From: Herbaspirillum sp. DW155
GTDB lineage: Bacteria > Pseudomonadota > Gammaproteobacteria > Burkholderiales > Burkholderiaceae_D
Length of the DNA stretch: 64,000 nt
NCBI RefSeq assembly: GCF_037076565.1
Contig: NZ_AP029028.1
Span: forward strand, 5,332,001 to 5,396,000
Direction: 5' to 3'
Positions 41,603 through 58,494 of this stretch are shown one piece after another (the first letter of the stretch is position 1; each line of letters opens with the position of its first letter). Position numbers and translations under genes: made by a program. Below the pieces are notes generated by a model that was not told where the DNA came from, did no database searches, and saw only the letters and a program-made list of their open reading frames with translations.

Positions 41603-42002
41603 GGTGATGGTCCTCGCAAGTGAATGATTGACTCTTCTTTTGCCGCAGGGCGATGAGGTGTGAAGGTGGTCACAGCGCATCGGTTGCCTTGCGTATGCAC
41701 GAAGCGAACAGGTACGACCGGGCCTCCGCTCAGAAGTGCCGCGAGTTACACCACGAATAAAAAAAATAAGGATTTGTCCTACAGCCAATTCGTACCGGAG
41801 CACAGCATCACTGCAGCAGATGACGAGCGAACGCCCGGCCGGGCGCACCAGTACTGGCGCTGTTCCTCATGGGCTGCGAATTGAAGAGCTGCATAAAAAA
41901 GGCGGACCTGTGGACCGGCCCGCCGTTTACTTAGTTTTTATTTACTTAGTTTTTATGCGCTGCAAAGGGGGACAAGCTCATCCATTCTCACTCAGCGCCA
42001 TC
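41603..42002. other. Intergenic region with terminator and short tandem duplication
   Basis: No gene is supported. On the minus strand a GGCGG/CCGCC hairpin (41901-41924) followed by T6 (41893-41898) ends the nitronate monooxygenase transcript. Next to it a 15-bp unit, TTTACTTAGTTTTTA, is directly repeated twice (41926-41955). Confidence 0.6.
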
Positions 42003-42977
42003 TCACAATGACAGTCGCGCCCGTGCCGCGCGATATTCTTCCTCGAGCCGGTCGACCATCTCGGCCACCGTGGGGACATCCTCCATCAGACCCACGCCTT
42101 GTCCGGCGCCCCAGATATCGCGCCAGGCCTTGGCCTTGCTGCCGCCACCGGAGCCGAAGTTCATCTTGGTCTTGTCCGCCTCGGGCAGGTTGTCCGGATC
42201 GAGGCCGGCGTTGACGATGGACTTCTTGAGGTAGTTACCGTGCACGCCGGTGAAGAGGTTGGTGTAGACCACATCGGCTGCGGTGGATTCCACGATAGCC
42301 TGGCGATAAGCCTCGTCGATGTTCGATTCGCGCGTGGCCAGCCAGCGCGAACCCATGTAGGCGAAGTCCGCCCCCATGGCCTGGGCCGCCAGTACGGCGT
42401 CGCCGGTGGCAATCGCGCCCGACAGGGCCAGCGGTCCCTTGAACATCTTGCGCACCTCGCCCACCAGCGCGAAGGGGGAGAGCGTCCCGGCATGACCACC
42501 GGCGCCCGCCGCCACCAGGATCAGCCCGTCGACCCCGGCTTCCAGCGCCTTTTCGGCGTGGCGCAGCGAGATCACGTCATGCAGGACGATGCCGCCATAG
42601 CTGTGTACGGCGTCCAGCATCTCTTTGGGCGGAGCGCGCAGGCTGGAGATGATGATGGGCACCTGATGCTTGACGCAGGTGGCGACGTCCTGCGCCAGGC
42701 GGTCATTGGACTGGTGCACGATCTGGTTGACCGCGATCGGCCCGACCCGGCGCTGCGGATGGGCGGCCTGCCACTGCGCCAGCTCTTCCTGCAGCTGGGT
42801 CAGCCAGGTATCGAGCAACTCGGCCGGGCGCGCGTTGAGCGCAGGAAACGATCCGACCAGCCCGGCCTTGCACTGGGCTGCCACCAGCGCCGGGCCGCTG
42901 GCAATGAACATGGGCGAGCAGATGATGGGCAGGCGCAGATCTTGCAATGCTTTGGGGTAAGCAGGGGCTGGTGGCAT
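42003..42977 (-). CDS. Nitronate monooxygenase
   Basis: A 324-residue FMN-dependent TIM-barrel enzyme of the NMO / 2-nitropropane dioxygenase family. LPIICSPMFIASGPALVAAQCKAGLVGSFPAL is the N-terminal signature; LILVAAGAGGHAGTLSPFAL contains the catalytic His; ALSGAIATGDAVLAAQAMGADFAYMGSRWLATRES binds the FMN phosphate. It oxidises propionate-3-nitronate and similar toxic nitronates. The start MPPAPAYPKAL has a GAGAG site; a longer frame (to 43058) crosses the promoter. An operator-like inverted repeat brackets its -10 box. Confidence 0.93.
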   Translation of the reverse strand: MPPAPAYPKALQDLRLPIICSPMFIASGPALVAAQCKAGLVGSFPALNARPAELLDTWLTQLQEELAQWQAAHPQRRVGPIAVNQIVHQSNDRLAQDVATCVKHQVPIIISSLRAPPKEMLDAVHSYGGIVLHDVISLRHAEKALEAGVDGLILVAAGAGGHAGTLSPFALVGEVRKMFKGPLALSGAIATGDAVLAAQAMGADFAYMGSRWLATRESNIDEAYRQAIVESTAADVVYTNLFTGVHGNYLKKSIVNAGLDPDNLPEADKTKMNFGSGGGSKAKAWRDIWGAGQGVGLMEDVPTVAEMVDRLEEEYRAARARLSL

Positions 42978-43031
42978 GGTCGTCTCTCGTGGGTTGTCGT
43001 TATCTGAAGGCAACAGGGCTTGGCCTTGTGC

Positions 43032-43064
43032 CGCTTTTGTCCCGCGATTATAGGACAAAAAGCG
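43032..43064 (-). promoter_or_regulatory. Operator-like inverted repeat around the nitronate monooxygenase -10 box
   Basis: Arms CGCTTTTGTCC (43032-43042) and GGACAAAAAGCG (43053-43064) are complementary apart from one extra base. On the minus strand a perfect TATAAT (43047-43052) lies between the arms. A repressor bound here would block the promoter. A second GACAAAA copy follows at 43064-43070. Confidence 0.6.
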
Positions 43065-43281
43065 ACAAAATATAACGGTCGTGCTTTTTGTTGCGTCGTT
43101 GGGAAATATTCAGGAAATTATTTATATGATTTACTGTCTTTCCCCGACCATGTGCTATGTTTTCCACAAAGCCTGGTGCAAAACAGGCCAGCAGGCGTTA
43201 CCGGGGGCGTCTTGCAGACCGGCTCAGCCGGAGGGGCCAAGCCCGACTTTCATTCGTCGTCTTTTGCCGTAGGGGGGAATC
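43065..43281 (+). promoter_or_regulatory. Leader region of the 51-residue membrane protein gene, possibly structured
   Basis: A -10-like TATGAT lies at 43125-43130. The following ~150 nt can form hairpins (GCCTG/CAGGC at 43171-43188; CCGGC/GCCGG at 43219-43231) and are well conserved in composition compared with the AT-rich part before them. It does not match a riboswitch class I can name. Confidence 0.35.
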
Positions 43282-43437
43282 ATGCAACACTTTGATCTCG
43301 TCAATGTCCTCATCATCATTCTGGCCGCTGTCGCACTGATCGGGGGCGCGGTGCTGCACAAGCGCGCACTGAAAAAGTCCCTGATCAATGCCGACAAGCT
43401 GGCAGTGCGCCGTTTGCGTCGTTATCGCCAGCAATGA
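43282..43437 (+). CDS. 51-residue single-pass membrane protein
   Basis: Sequence begins MQHFDLVNVLIIILAAVALI, one hydrophobic segment (about residues 7-26), and ends with a strongly basic tail (KRALKKSLINADKLAVRRLRRYRQQ). The ATG has an excellent ribosome site (AGGGGGG, 7 bp upstream), which, with its codon use, makes the gene credible. Orientation is presumably N-out, basic end in the cytoplasm. No family is recognised. It is divergent from nitronate monooxygenase. Confidence 0.65.
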   Translation: MQHFDLVNVLIIILAAVALIGGAVLHKRALKKSLINADKLAVRRLRRYRQQ

Positions 43438-44305
43438 AGACGGGCGCGGGCGGAGCTGCTACCGTGCTGGTAGCAGGGCTGGCGTAGTCTTCGTGCGTGC
43501 TTTTTCCACTTCGCACGGCAGTGCACTGTGCAGCAGGCGTTCGCGATGCCATGTGCGGGGGCTACTGCGCTGTAGGGTATCCGTGCCGTCCTGATTGTCC
43601 GCTTCTGCTGGCCAGTGGCCATCGCCTGTAGTGATCTGCCGTAGATCCGGTGTCTTCCCGCGTTTTGTCCGGGCAGTGCAGTGCGTACGGGCAGCTCGGA
43701 TTCATCTCGGCGATTGCACCGCCGGTCAGATACGGATGATGCGCGCCCCGTGCGTAGGGGATCTTCACCTGTGCATAAATTAACAGCTGCGCCTGGCAGC
43801 CGGACAGGCTGTGCATAAATCTAAGTGTTTATTTTCGGCGAGGGCGGTGGGATGCGGGTTGGCGGCCGATTTGGACTCTTGAATCTAATGGTCGCCATGC
43901 AACGCAAGGTCTGACTGGCGATAAAAGGCCGTCACATGGCCGAATGAACGGCATGGGATTTTCACCTGTGCATAAATTAACAGCGGGCTCGGGCGATTCA
44001 GCGCAGTAAGTCCATGTGCTCTGTGGAGAATCAGCCGCGTCACTCGTGCCGCTGTATAGGCGGTTTCGGGGCGATATGAAGGAAACGGCCTCTTGCAGCC
44101 TGTTGGCGGCCCTCGCGGCGCGCGGCCTGTGGAAATGTTGAAGGAATGCGCGGTTTGACGAGCGCCGATCCTGGCGGATGGCGGGAGTCAGGTTCGCCAT
44201 CACCCTAAACCTTGATGCTGGCATCCTCAACTCAGCAGCGAACTCCCGGATCAGTGACCAGCCCTGGATTCTGCACGGGTCAGCATGCGCACAAACCGTT
44301 CGCCC
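43438..44305. other. Long non-coding region beside the rRNA operons
   Basis: About 870 bp without a convincing gene. Short open frames (for example 43562-43816 minus) lack ribosome sites and known similarity. It carries the repeated DnaA-box motif annotated separately and, further left-to-right, near-boxes at 44022-44030. It lies downstream of the rRNA operons. Confidence 0.6.
43762..43984 (-). repeat. Repeated motif with three perfect DnaA boxes
   Basis: A 24-bp sequence containing CCTGTGCATAAATTAACAGC is found identically at 43762-43785 and 43961-43984; a shorter copy (CTGTGCATAAAT) is at 43809-43820. Each contains TTATGCACA on the minus strand, a perfect match to the DnaA box TTATNCACA (43768-43776, 43810-43818, 43967-43975). 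One-mismatch boxes occur at 43160-43168 (plus) and 44022-44030 (minus). Confidence 0.6.
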
Positions 44306-44310
44306 AAAGC

Positions 44311-44344
44311 AAAAACCCTCGCTACTTGCGTAACGAGGGTTTTT
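44311..44344 (-). terminator. rRNA operon 1 terminator
   Basis: Perfect 11-bp stem AAAAACCCTCG / CGAGGGTTTTT just after 5S; on the minus strand the stem ends in T5 followed by GCTTT. Confidence 0.9.
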
Positions 44345-44354
44345 GGGGGTAACA

Positions 44355-44470
44355 AGCCTGACGATGACCTACTTTCACACTGGTTGCAGCACTATCATCG
44401 GCGCGAAGTCGTTTCACGGTCCTGTTCGGGATGGGAAGGGGTGGTACCAACTTGCTATAGTCATCAGGCA
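44355..44470 (-). rRNA. rrf: 5S ribosomal RNA, copy 1
   Basis: About 116 nt on the minus strand from TGCCTGATGACTATAGCAAG to GTCAGGCTT; the ends pair as helix I, and the CCCATCCCGAAC segment is typical of 5S. Ends are placed to within a few bases. Confidence 0.93.
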
Positions 44471-44608
44471 TAACTTGTAAAGTCAGTTGCTCTCGATGGA
44501 GCAGCAACTGACCCAAACTGGAAGAAGTATTTAGTAGATTCTTGGGTGTGATGCACTAGGGCAAACACAATATATGCTCAACCTGTCTATAACAGAGCTA
44601 ATGTTATA

Positions 44609-47480
<2,872 letters not shown>

Positions 47481-47758
47481 TATAACGTTAGCCTCTTTTA
47501 CAAGAGCGTTATATGAAGCGTTGAGTTTTAGCGTTTGCCGTATTCCAAAGTAAGTCTTCTAATTGCTAAGATCACTTCGTAATACTTTGATTGATACAAT
47601 CACACCCATTTTTACTTTCGCAAGAACCGTAGTCCTGGCGATCGTTTAAATGAATCTTTACTTCTTCCAGATTGTTAAAGAACAAAAACAGCCATTGATC
47701 GTAAAAGATCAAACCTAAATCGCTACGTCATACACGCTGACTTAGGTTTGACATTTCT
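47481..47758 (-). other. 16S-23S spacer with boxA, copy 1
   Basis: Holds a boxA-like GTTCTTTAACAAT (minus strand, 47672-47684 region), the site for rRNA antitermination factors, between tRNA-Ala and 23S. No gene. The same spacer exists in copy 2. Confidence 0.65.
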
Positions 47759-47834
47759 TGGTGGAGGTTGACGGGATCGAACCGACGACCCCCTGCTTGC
47801 AAAGCAGGTGCTCTCCCAGCTGAGCTAAACCCCC
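47759..47834 (-). tRNA. tRNA-Ala (anticodon TGC), copy 1
   Basis: 76 nt including encoded CCA. Acceptor stem GGGGGTT pairs with AACCTCC, the anticodon stem-loop is CCTGC-TTTGCAA-GCAGG, and the T-arm is GGTTCGATCC. Lies in the 16S-23S spacer as usual. Confidence 0.97.
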
Positions 47835-47841
47835 GAAACCT

Positions 47842-47918
47842 TGGTGGGTCTGGTTGGGCTCGAACCAACGACCCCCGCGTTATCAACACGGTGCTCTAAC
47901 CAGCTGAGCTACAGACCC
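47842..47918 (-). tRNA. tRNA-Ile (anticodon GAT), copy 1
   Basis: 77 nt including CCA. Starts GGGTCTGTAGCTCAG, with anticodon loop TTGATAA. Only 7 bp from tRNA-Ala; both are processed from the rRNA transcript. Confidence 0.97.
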
Positions 47919-48033
47919 GCTTGGATCAGTATCAGTAGCCAGTCGATGACCTTGTGTCACAGACCGCGCTTCACCAAATAACTGTTCTTAATTTACAGCC
48001 GATAAGTGTGGACGCTTAACTTCGTGCGCACTC

Positions 48034-49569
<1,536 letters not shown>

Positions 49570-49857
49570 AATCTCTGTTTTGTGCCATTTCTGGCTACCC
49601 CGAAGGGCATCGCTCTCTCAAAATACTGACAGGTAATTTCTTGCGAACTTACCTATATTTCTTGTGAGCATTTAATATTTAAAGTTTCCAGAACCAAGGC
49701 TCTGTCGCACTTCATTAAACGCCCACGCTTATCGGCTGTTAATTTTTAAAGATCTGTCTGCCGCAAACGCGCTTGGCGCTGTTTGCATCGCTGCGAATCG
49801 TTTTGTTCGTCAGCAGCAGAGAAACGAGATTATGTAGCAGTTTGCTTATCGCGTCAA
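49570..49857 (-). promoter_or_regulatory. rRNA operon 1 promoter (P2) and leader
   Basis: On the minus strand TTGACG (49852-49857), 17 bp, CATAAT (49829-49834), preceded by A/T tracts (49858-49890) that look like an UP element. The ~255-nt leader has a boxB-like hairpin (49763-49786), then boxA-like GATCTTTAAAAATT (49741-49754), then the 16S processing arm. This is the canonical order for rRNA antitermination. Confidence 0.8.
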
Positions 49858-49948
49858 CTACTTTTTTGCGATTCGCTTTAAATTTTTTCGTCTCGCTTAA
49901 CTTCCGCTTCGACTACTTCCATTTAAAACGCCTTACAACCTGCTTCAC

Positions 49949-50055
49949 ACCTCTTTGCTTGCCGGTTCAGCTTGGTTTGCTTTTCAGCTCCGATCACTAA
50001 CCCGGCCAGCTCGATTAAGACTCACTGATATTTCATGGTCTTGCACGTATACTTA
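49949..50055. other. 107-bp unique spacer between the tandem rRNA operons
   Basis: Not shared with either flank of the pair. No promoter recognised on the minus strand, so operon 1 appears to rely on the promoter inside the repeat (and on any read-through from operon 2). Confidence 0.6.
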
Positions 50056-50060
50056 AAAGC

Positions 50061-50094
50061 AAAAACCCTCGCTACTTGCGTAACGAGGGTTTTT
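50061..50094 (-). terminator. rRNA operon 2 terminator
   Basis: Same 11-bp stem and T-run as after operon 1. It separates operon 2 from the leader of operon 1. Confidence 0.9.
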
Positions 50095-50104
50095 GGGGGT
50101 AACA

Positions 50105-50220
50105 AGCCTGACGATGACCTACTTTCACACTGGTTGCAGCACTATCATCGGCGCGAAGTCGTTTCACGGTCCTGTTCGGGATGGGAAGGGGTGGTACCAA
50201 CTTGCTATAGTCATCAGGCA
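50105..50220 (-). rRNA. rrf: 5S ribosomal RNA, copy 2
   Basis: Identical to copy 1 at an offset of 5,750 bp. Confidence 0.93.
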
Positions 50221-50358
50221 TAACTTGTAAAGTCAGTTGCTCTCGATGGAGCAGCAACTGACCCAAACTGGAAGAAGTATTTAGTAGATTCTTGGGTGTG
50301 ATGCACTAGGGCAAACACAATATATGCTCAACCTGTCTATAACAGAGCTAATGTTATA

Positions 50359-53230
<2,872 letters not shown>

Positions 53231-53508
53231 TATAACGTTAGCCTCTTTTACAAGAGCGTTATATGAAGCGTTGAGTTTTAGCGTTTGCCGTATTCCAAAG
53301 TAAGTCTTCTAATTGCTAAGATCACTTCGTAATACTTTGATTGATACAATCACACCCATTTTTACTTTCGCAAGAACCGTAGTCCTGGCGATCGTTTAAA
53401 TGAATCTTTACTTCTTCCAGATTGTTAAAGAACAAAAACAGCCATTGATCGTAAAAGATCAAACCTAAATCGCTACGTCATACACGCTGACTTAGGTTTG
53501 ACATTTCT

Positions 53509-53584
53509 TGGTGGAGGTTGACGGGATCGAACCGACGACCCCCTGCTTGCAAAGCAGGTGCTCTCCCAGCTGAGCTAAACCCCC
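53509..53584 (-). tRNA. tRNA-Ala (anticodon TGC), copy 2
   Basis: Identical to copy 1; 76 nt with encoded CCA. Confidence 0.97.
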
Positions 53585-53591
53585 GAAACCT

Positions 53592-53668
53592 TGGTGGGTC
53601 TGGTTGGGCTCGAACCAACGACCCCCGCGTTATCAACACGGTGCTCTAACCAGCTGAGCTACAGACCC
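53592..53668 (-). tRNA. tRNA-Ile (anticodon GAT), copy 2
   Basis: Identical to copy 1; 77 nt with encoded CCA. Confidence 0.97.
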
Positions 53669-53783
53669 GCTTGGATCAGTATCAGTAGCCAGTCGATGAC
53701 CTTGTGTCACAGACCGCGCTTCACCAAATAACTGTTCTTAATTTACAGCCGATAAGTGTGGACGCTTAACTTCGTGCGCACTC

Positions 53784-55319
<1,536 letters not shown>

Positions 55320-55607
55320 AATCTCTGTTTTGTGCCATTTCTGGCTACCCCGAAGGGCATCGCTCTCTCAAAATACTGACAGGTAATTTCTTGCGAACTT
55401 ACCTATATTTCTTGTGAGCATTTAATATTTAAAGTTTCCAGAACCAAGGCTCTGTCGCACTTCATTAAACGCCCACGCTTATCGGCTGTTAATTTTTAAA
55501 GATCTGTCTGCCGCAAACGCGCTTGGCGCTGTTTGCATCGCTGCGAATCGTTTTGTTCGTCAGCAGCAGAGAAACGAGATTATGTAGCAGTTTGCTTATC
55601 GCGTCAA
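55320..55607 (-). promoter_or_regulatory. rRNA operon 2 promoter P2 and leader
   Basis: Same TTGACG-17-CATAAT (55579-55607), boxB-like hairpin and boxA-like element as in operon 1, since all lie inside the repeated unit. Confidence 0.8.
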
Positions 55608-55771
55608 CTACTTTTTTGCGATTCGCTTTAAATTTTTTCGTCTCGCTTAACTTCCGCTTCGACTACTTCCATTTAAAACGCCTTACAACCTGCTTCACTA
55701 CTCCTTGCTTCGCCGACCTTTGTCGCTCTGTTTTTCAACTTCGCTTCGTGTGTCGCGTCAGCAGGGGGCGA

Positions 55772-55800
55772 ACTATAGCAACGCTCTTCATACCGCGCAA
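55772..55800 (-). promoter_or_regulatory. rRNA operon 2 promoter P1 (unique to this operon)
   Basis: On the minus strand TTGCGC (55795-55800), exactly 17 bp, TATAGT (55772-55777). Immediately upstream is an A/T-rich stretch (about 55803-55832, poly-T/A tracts) like an UP element. It lies in DNA not shared with operon 1, about 450 nt before 16S. Confidence 0.7.
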
Positions 55801-55918
55801 GCACTTTTTAAAAAATAATCGAAAATAATTTAGAACGATACCCTCGCCACACCCATCCATCTCTCGTAAAGCCTTGCCGGACAAGCTTTTCAGCAGATTC
55901 ACGAAAACCTTAAAAGCA

Positions 55919-55962
55919 AAAAGAAACCGGACCATCCCTAACGGGATGGCCCGGTTTCTTTT
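55919..55962 (-). terminator. Terminator after the BON-domain gene
   Basis: A long stem AAAGAAACCGG-CCATCCC / GGGATGG-CCGGTTTCTTT (one A/C mismatch) with loop TAAC; on the minus strand followed by TTTTTGCTTTT. It insulates the BON gene from the rRNA operons. Confidence 0.9.
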
Positions 55963-55972
55963 CTGATCCGCC

Positions 55973-56299
55973 TTATCCAGCCTTTACCGTCAGATCGCTT
56001 TTCACATCACGCACACCCTCAACTCCCGCAACCAGCTGCAATGCATGCTGACCCAATTCCGCACTGGGTACCGATCCCTTCAGGGTAACCACGCCATCCT
56101 TGGTGACAACATTGATCTTCATGGACGAAACCTGCTTGTCCTCCAGCAGCGCCGCCTTCACCTTGGCCGTGATCACGGCGTCATCGATATAGGCGCCAGC
56201 CTTCTGCGCGCTCGGCGCATCGGCCGCCTGTACGACGGGGACAGCTGCGATGAACAAACCGGCAGCCAGCAGGGGCGCGACGAATGAAGTCTTTTTCAT
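55973..56299 (-). CDS. Periplasmic BON-domain protein
   Basis: 108 residues. A signal peptide (MKKTSFVAPLLAAGLFIAAVPVVQA) is followed by one BON domain (DDAVITAKVKAALLEDKQVS, later VTKDGVVTLKGSVPS and GVEGVRDVKSDLTV). BON proteins such as OsmY and DolP bind anionic phospholipids and are linked to envelope or osmotic stress. A monocistronic unit with its own strong terminator. It stands next to a GlrR-like regulator that could control it, but no sigma-54 promoter was found before it. Confidence 0.9.
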   Translation of the reverse strand: MKKTSFVAPLLAAGLFIAAVPVVQAADAPSAQKAGAYIDDAVITAKVKAALLEDKQVSSMKINVVTKDGVVTLKGSVPSAELGQHALQLVAGVEGVRDVKSDLTVKAG

Positions 56300-56532
56300 G
56301 GTGTTCTCCTAAGGATAATCATCTGGACTACATGCCCTACACGTAGCTTATATATAGAGCAATTCTTGCCCGCTATTAGGCAAGCCACATGCCACCATCC
56401 AATTTCCGCTATGAAATCAACGGGTTAGAGGATTTTTGCGGTACAAGTCTTCACCTGATCAGCTTGAAAACTGCCCATTTACGTCGTTTGGGCACGACGC
56501 GCCCTACCCGCTCTTCCTGCAAGTCCTTGATT
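56300..56532. other. Intergenic region upstream of the BON gene
   Basis: No gene. A TATATATAAG stretch (minus strand, 56348-56357) may be the -10 of the BON gene, and CTTGCC-N8-GGCAAG (56365-56384) is a small inverted repeat nearby. Confidence 0.4.
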
Positions 56533-57915
56533 TCAAATGACTCCCTCCTGTCGCTCCAGCACGACGGGCTCCTCGCCACCACGGAAGCGGCGCGGATCCA
56601 GGCCGTTCTTCTGCAGCAGGCGATAGAACTCGGTGCGATTGCGATCCGCCAGCCGGGCCGCATCTGACACATTGCCATCGGTCAGCTTCAACAGTCGCAC
56701 CAGGTAATCGCGCTCGAACTTCTGTTTGGCCTCCGCATAACGCAGCAGGTCCAGCGTCGGCACCCGCAAGGCGCGCTGCACCAGGGACGCCGGGATCAGC
56801 GGCGCGGTCGACAGCGCGCACACCTGTTCCACCACATTGAAGAGCTGGCGCACATTGCCGGGCCAGTGCGCCAGACTCAGTACTTCCAGCGCATCGGGCG
56901 CAAACCCGGTCAGGCGCTTGGGCGAGCGGGCGGCGATGGTCTTGAGGAAATGATTGGCCAGCAGGGCGATATCCTCACGCCTCTCTTCCAGCGGCGGCAG
57001 GCTGAGCGTGACCACATTGAGCCGGTAATACAGGTCCGCGCGGAAGTGGCCCTGGTTCATGGCCGCCTCGAGGTCGCGGTGGGTCGCCGAGATCACGCGC
57101 ACGTCGACCTCTGCCGGCTGGTTGGCGCCGACCTGGCGTACGGTCTTTTCCTGCAGTACGCGCAAAAGCTTGACCTGCAAGGGAAGCGGCATATCGCCAA
57201 TTTCGTCGAGAAACAGGGTGCCGCCGTCGGCCGCCTGGAACAAACCTTCACGATGCTCCACAGCGCCCGTAAATGCGCCTTTCACGTGACCGAACAATTC
57301 GGACTCCAGCAACTGCTCCGGGATGGCGCCGCAATTGACAGCGACAAAGGGCTTGCCGGCGCGCGCACTGGCGCGGTGGATGGCGCGGGCCAGCACCTCC
57401 TTGCCGGTCCCGCTGTCACCCCGGATCAGGATGCTGGCATCCGAGGCCGCCACCAGCCGCGCCTCGGCCAGCAGCTCATCGATGCGCTGGCTGCGGCTGA
57501 TGATGTCGGCGCGCCAGGCTTCCTCGGCTGCCTCCTGAGGTGGCGCGGACAGGCTCAGGGCCTGGGCCACCTTGTCCAGCAGCACGTGGCCATCAAAGGG
57601 CTTGGTCAGATAGGCGAAGGCGCCCTGGGTGGTGGCCTCGACGGCATCAGGGATGGTGCCGTGGGCCGTCAGCAGGATCACTGGCAAGGCGGGATAGCGG
57701 CTGCGGATCTCGGCAAAGAGCGCCAGTCCATCCATACCGGGCAGCCGCACATCGGTGACGACCAGCGCCGGCAAGGCAATGGCCAGCTGGGCCAGGGCGG
57801 CCTCGGCGCTTTCCACGGCCAGGATGCGGTAGCCGCTGGCATTGAGGCGCAGCGTCAACAGGCGCAACAGGTCGGGATCATCGTCGACCAGCATCAGGGG
57901 GGCAGTCTTTCCCAT
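56533..57915 (-). CDS. glrR: Sigma-54-dependent response regulator, GlrR/QseF-like
   Basis: 460 residues in three parts. Receiver domain (about 1-120) with acidic pocket LVDDDPD, phosphorylated Asp in [12 protein letters not shown], and the Lys in YLTKPF. AAA+ sigma-54 activator domain (about 140-375) with Walker [10 protein letters not shown], the sigma-54-contacting GAFTGA loop ([13 protein letters not shown]) and Walker [14 protein letters not shown]-terminal Fis-type helix-turn-helix ([27 protein letters not shown]). The order kinase, small lipoprotein, sigma-54 regulator matches GlrK-QseG-GlrR of enterobacteria, where it controls small RNA and envelope genes. The target here is unknown. 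Confidence 0.9.
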   Translation of the reverse strand: MGKTAPLMLVDDDPDLLRLLTLRLNASGYRILAVESAEAALAQLAIALPALVVTDVRLPGMDGLALFAEIRSRYPALPVILLTAHGTIPDAVEATTQGAFAYLTKPFDGHVLLDKVAQALSLSAPPQEAAEEAWRADIISRSQRIDELLAEARLVAASDASILIRGDSGTGKEVLARAIHRASARAGKPFVAVNCGAIPEQLLESELFGHVKGAFTGAVEHREGLFQAADGGTLFLDEIGDMPLPLQVKLLRVLQEKTVRQVGANQPAEVDVRVISATHRDLEAAMNQGHFRADLYYRLNVVTLSLPPLEERREDIALLANHFLKTIAARSPKRLTGFAPDALEVLSLAHWPGNVRQLFNVVEQVCALSTAPLIPASLVQRALRVPTLDLLRYAEAKQKFERDYLVRLLKLTDGNVSDAARLADRNRTEFYRLLQKNGLDPRRFRGGEEPVVLERQEGVI

Positions 57916-57993
57916 CGGGACTCCAGTTCCAGTAAAGGGAACGGCCCCGACGGGGTGGCGCAGCGCCAGGTCCAGGGTCTTCAGGGACTCAGG

Positions 57994-58494
57994 TCACTTG
58001 CCACCAGCCGGCAGGGTCCGTTCGATGTTCTTGAGAGCCTCGAGCTTGTCGTTGAGCTGATCGACCTTGCGCTGCGCTTCCTTCAGTTGCACCGAGGTCT
58101 TCTCGGCACCGTCGGCCACGCGGCGCAGGTCGGAATAATGACCAACCAGCAACTGCACCAGAGGCTTGAGCTTCTCCGCTTCGACGCTGCGATCGGCCAT
58201 GACGTTCCATAGTTGCGCTTCGGCCTTGGCCAGATCGATGGCATCGCGGGTCAAGGACAGCGCCATGGCACGCCGCACGCTGGTGGCCGGGCCGGCCGGA
58301 TAAGTGTTGATGCGCGCCAGCTCACGGCCCAGCTCGGCCGGCGACATCTTGCGCAGCTGCACGTTGTAAGCCAGCAGCTCGTCGATGTTGCTGGTCGACT
58401 GGATCAGTTGCACGGTGGCGGTCGGCGCCGGCTGCTGGGCCGCGCAGGCGGCCAGCAGGACGGCACAGGCCAGGATCAGGATCTTATTTTTCAT
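57994..58494 (-). CDS. Lipoprotein of the kinase/regulator operon, QseG-like
   Basis: 166 residues with a lipobox (MKNKILILACAVLLAAC) and an alpha-helical, coiled-coil C-terminus (TSVQLKEAQRKVDQLNDKLEALKNIERTL). Its ATG overlaps the end of the kinase gene by 11 bp, so it is translated with it; this also decides the start (a longer frame would lie inside the kinase gene). Position and size match QseG/YfhG, the outer-membrane lipoprotein that modulates the GlrK kinase. Sequence similarity itself is weak by eye. Confidence 0.75.
   Translation of the reverse strand: MKNKILILACAVLLAACAAQQPAPTATVQLIQSTSNIDELLAYNVQLRKMSPAELGRELARINTYPAGPATSVRRAMALSLTRDAIDLAKAEAQLWNVMADRSVEAEKLKPLVQLLVGHYSDLRRVADGAEKTSVQLKEAQRKVDQLNDKLEALKNIERTLPAGGK

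Noticed and set aside
43171-43250. Known riboswitch in the leader of the 51-residue protein gene
   Set aside because: Compared from memory with c-di-GMP, TPP, glycine, SAH, guanidine and fluoride classes; the conserved cores are not present.
56340-56390. Sigma-54 promoter before the BON-domain gene
   Set aside because: GGCTTGCC and GGCAAGAATTGC look similar, but the GG-GC spacing is not 10 bp.
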